Assembly (NCBI GenBank): GCA_003218785.1
Contig: QHOM01000073.1
Coordinates: 1 to 15,815 of the forward strand
Source of the DNA: Verrucomicrobiota bacterium
Lineage (GTDB): Bacteria > Verrucomicrobiota > Verrucomicrobiia > Chthoniobacterales > UBA10450
DNA: 15,815 nt
Direction: 5' to 3'
Of this stretch, positions 15,071 to 15,815 are shown in pieces; position 1 is the stretch's first letter; each line of letters opens with the position of its first letter. The notes beneath the pieces were generated by a model. That model had not been told where the DNA came from and ran no database searches. It saw nothing but the letters and a program-made list of their open reading frames with translations. A program made the position numbers and the translations under genes.

Positions 15071-15815
15071 TTACAACTTGCGACCGATCGCTGCGGCGAC
15101 GGCGCGGAGGCGCGGAACTAGATCGGCAAAAACTTCCGGCGTCAGCGCCTGATCGCCATCGCTTTTGGCCAGCTCAGGAGAATCGTGCACTTCGATCATG
15201 AGCGCATCTGACCCGGCGGCGACGGCGGCGAGAGACATCTGCGGAACAAATTCGCGCAGACCGATTGCGTGCGTTGGATCAACAATGACCGGCAGATGCG
15301 TTTTGGATTTTAGGAGCGGAACGGCGCTCAGATCAAGCGTGTAGCGTGTCGCGGTCTCAAAGGTGCGAATGCCACGCTCGCAGAGAACCACGTTCATGTT
15401 GCCCTCGCTGAGGATGTATTCCGCGCTCATGATCAAATCGTTGATTGTGGCGCTGAATCCCCGCTTGAGCAGGACCGGCAACCTGCTGCGGCCCACCTCT
15501 TTCAGGAGAGAGAAGTTGTGCATGTTGCGAGTTCCGACCTGGAGACAGTCAGCGTATTTTTCGATCACGGAGAGATCGCGCGGGTCCATGATTTCGGTGA
15601 TCACCGGCAGGCCCGTTTCCGCGCGGGCTTCGGCAAGAAACCGAAGGCCGTCCTCACGTAATCCCTGAAAACTATATGGCGAAGTGCGCGGTTTGAACGC
15701 CCCGCCGCGCAAAATCCTTGCGCCAGATTTTTTTACAATCCTCGCGATTGAGAAATTCTGTTCCCTGCTTTCGACCGAGCATGGGCCGGAAATGAGAACT
15801 ACGTCCTCGTCTCCG
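15071..15815 (-). CDS. aroF: 3-deoxy-7-phosphoheptulonate (DAHP) synthase, type I-beta (partial)
   Basis: The reading frame is open to the window edge, so the N-terminus is missing. It condenses phosphoenolpyruvate and erythrose-4-phosphate, the first step of the shikimate pathway. Visible motifs are VVLISGPCSVES, ILRGGAFKPRTSPYSFQGL, VGTRNMHNFSLLKEVG, PVLLKRGFSAT, VVLCERGIRTFE, TLDLSAVP, VIVDPTHAIG and DALMIEVHDSPELAKSDG. RGGAFKPRTSPYSFQGL and CERGIRTFE mark the Bacillus/Thermotoga-like DAHP synthases and argue against KDO8P synthase. Any N-terminal ferredoxin-like regulatory domain would lie beyond the edge. mfd follows on the same strand after a repeat. Confidence 0.93.
   Translation of the reverse strand, partial: GDEDVVLISGPCSVESREQNFSIARIVKKSGARILRGGAFKPRTSPYSFQGLREDGLRFLAEARAETGLPVITEIMDPRDLSVIEKYADCLQVGTRNMHNFSLLKEVGRSRLPVLLKRGFSATINDLIMSAEYILSEGNMNVVLCERGIRTFETATRYTLDLSAVPLLKSKTHLPVIVDPTHAIGLREFVPQMSLAAVAAGSDALMIEVHDSPELAKSDGDQALTPEVFADLVPRLRAVAAAIGRKL

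Noticed and set aside
15071..15712. A complete 213-residue aroF starting at a TTG at 15712
   Set aside because: The frame stays open upstream and encodes the conserved VVLISGPCSVES motif, so the gene runs off the window edge.
15071..15815. KDO8P synthase (kdsA)
   Set aside because: The motifs RGGAFKPRTSPYSFQGL, CERGIRTFE and TLDLSAVP are those of type I-beta DAHP synthase.

Overview
The window looks like a chromosomal segment of a GC-rich, Gram-negative-type bacterium, most likely a soil member of the Verrucomicrobia (Chthoniobacterales / Udaeobacter-like). This rests on gene content (an envelope-type SurA-like chaperone, MacAB-type efflux, DAHP synthase-mfd-pdxA housekeeping genes) and on many short palindromic and tandem repeats in almost every intergenic gap. 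The assignment is inference from general appearance; no marker gene here fixes the taxon.

The right part (about 8.85-15.8 kb) is a minus-strand housekeeping block read right to left: a partial DAHP synthase (aroF), mfd, a SurA/PpiC-type periplasmic chaperone overlapping mfd by 4 nt, pdxA, and an ABC-2 type permease. The left end (1-1.83 kb) is also minus strand: a second ABC-2 permease, a DksA/TraR-like regulator with a lysine/arginine-rich N-terminus, and rpmG (ribosomal protein L33).

Between the two permeases lies a mostly plus-strand block. First comes a MacA-like adaptor, a MacB-type ATPase and a MacB-type permease (1.88-5.2 kb), a tripartite-efflux or lipoprotein-export system without an outer-membrane partner in view. 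Then come a rhodanese and a gene with faint uracil-DNA-glycosylase-like motifs (5.4-6.5 kb). A divergent pair of unrecognised genes follows: a minus-strand helical-repeat-like protein and a plus-strand basic protein (6.76-8.75 kb). The two ABC-2 permeases look like the two halves of one exporter, so this block may have split an ancestral operon.

The most distinctive layer is the repeats. A two-hairpin element occurs twice (3128-3204 and 14964-15069), each time in the same orientation 23-28 nt upstream of a GTG-started gene. A GTAGGGACG hairpin and a CCTGAGCG-type repeat occur nested at 5367-5417 and side by side, in frame, inside mfd, where they add about 35 residues. A four-unit heptamer array is translated inside pdxA. 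A four-unit octamer array separates the two MacB genes. A mirrored array of 10-nt units follows macB. Palindromes lie at both convergent gene junctions. No transposase, CRISPR array, tRNA or rRNA was seen, and no stretch over 300 bases lacks a gene.
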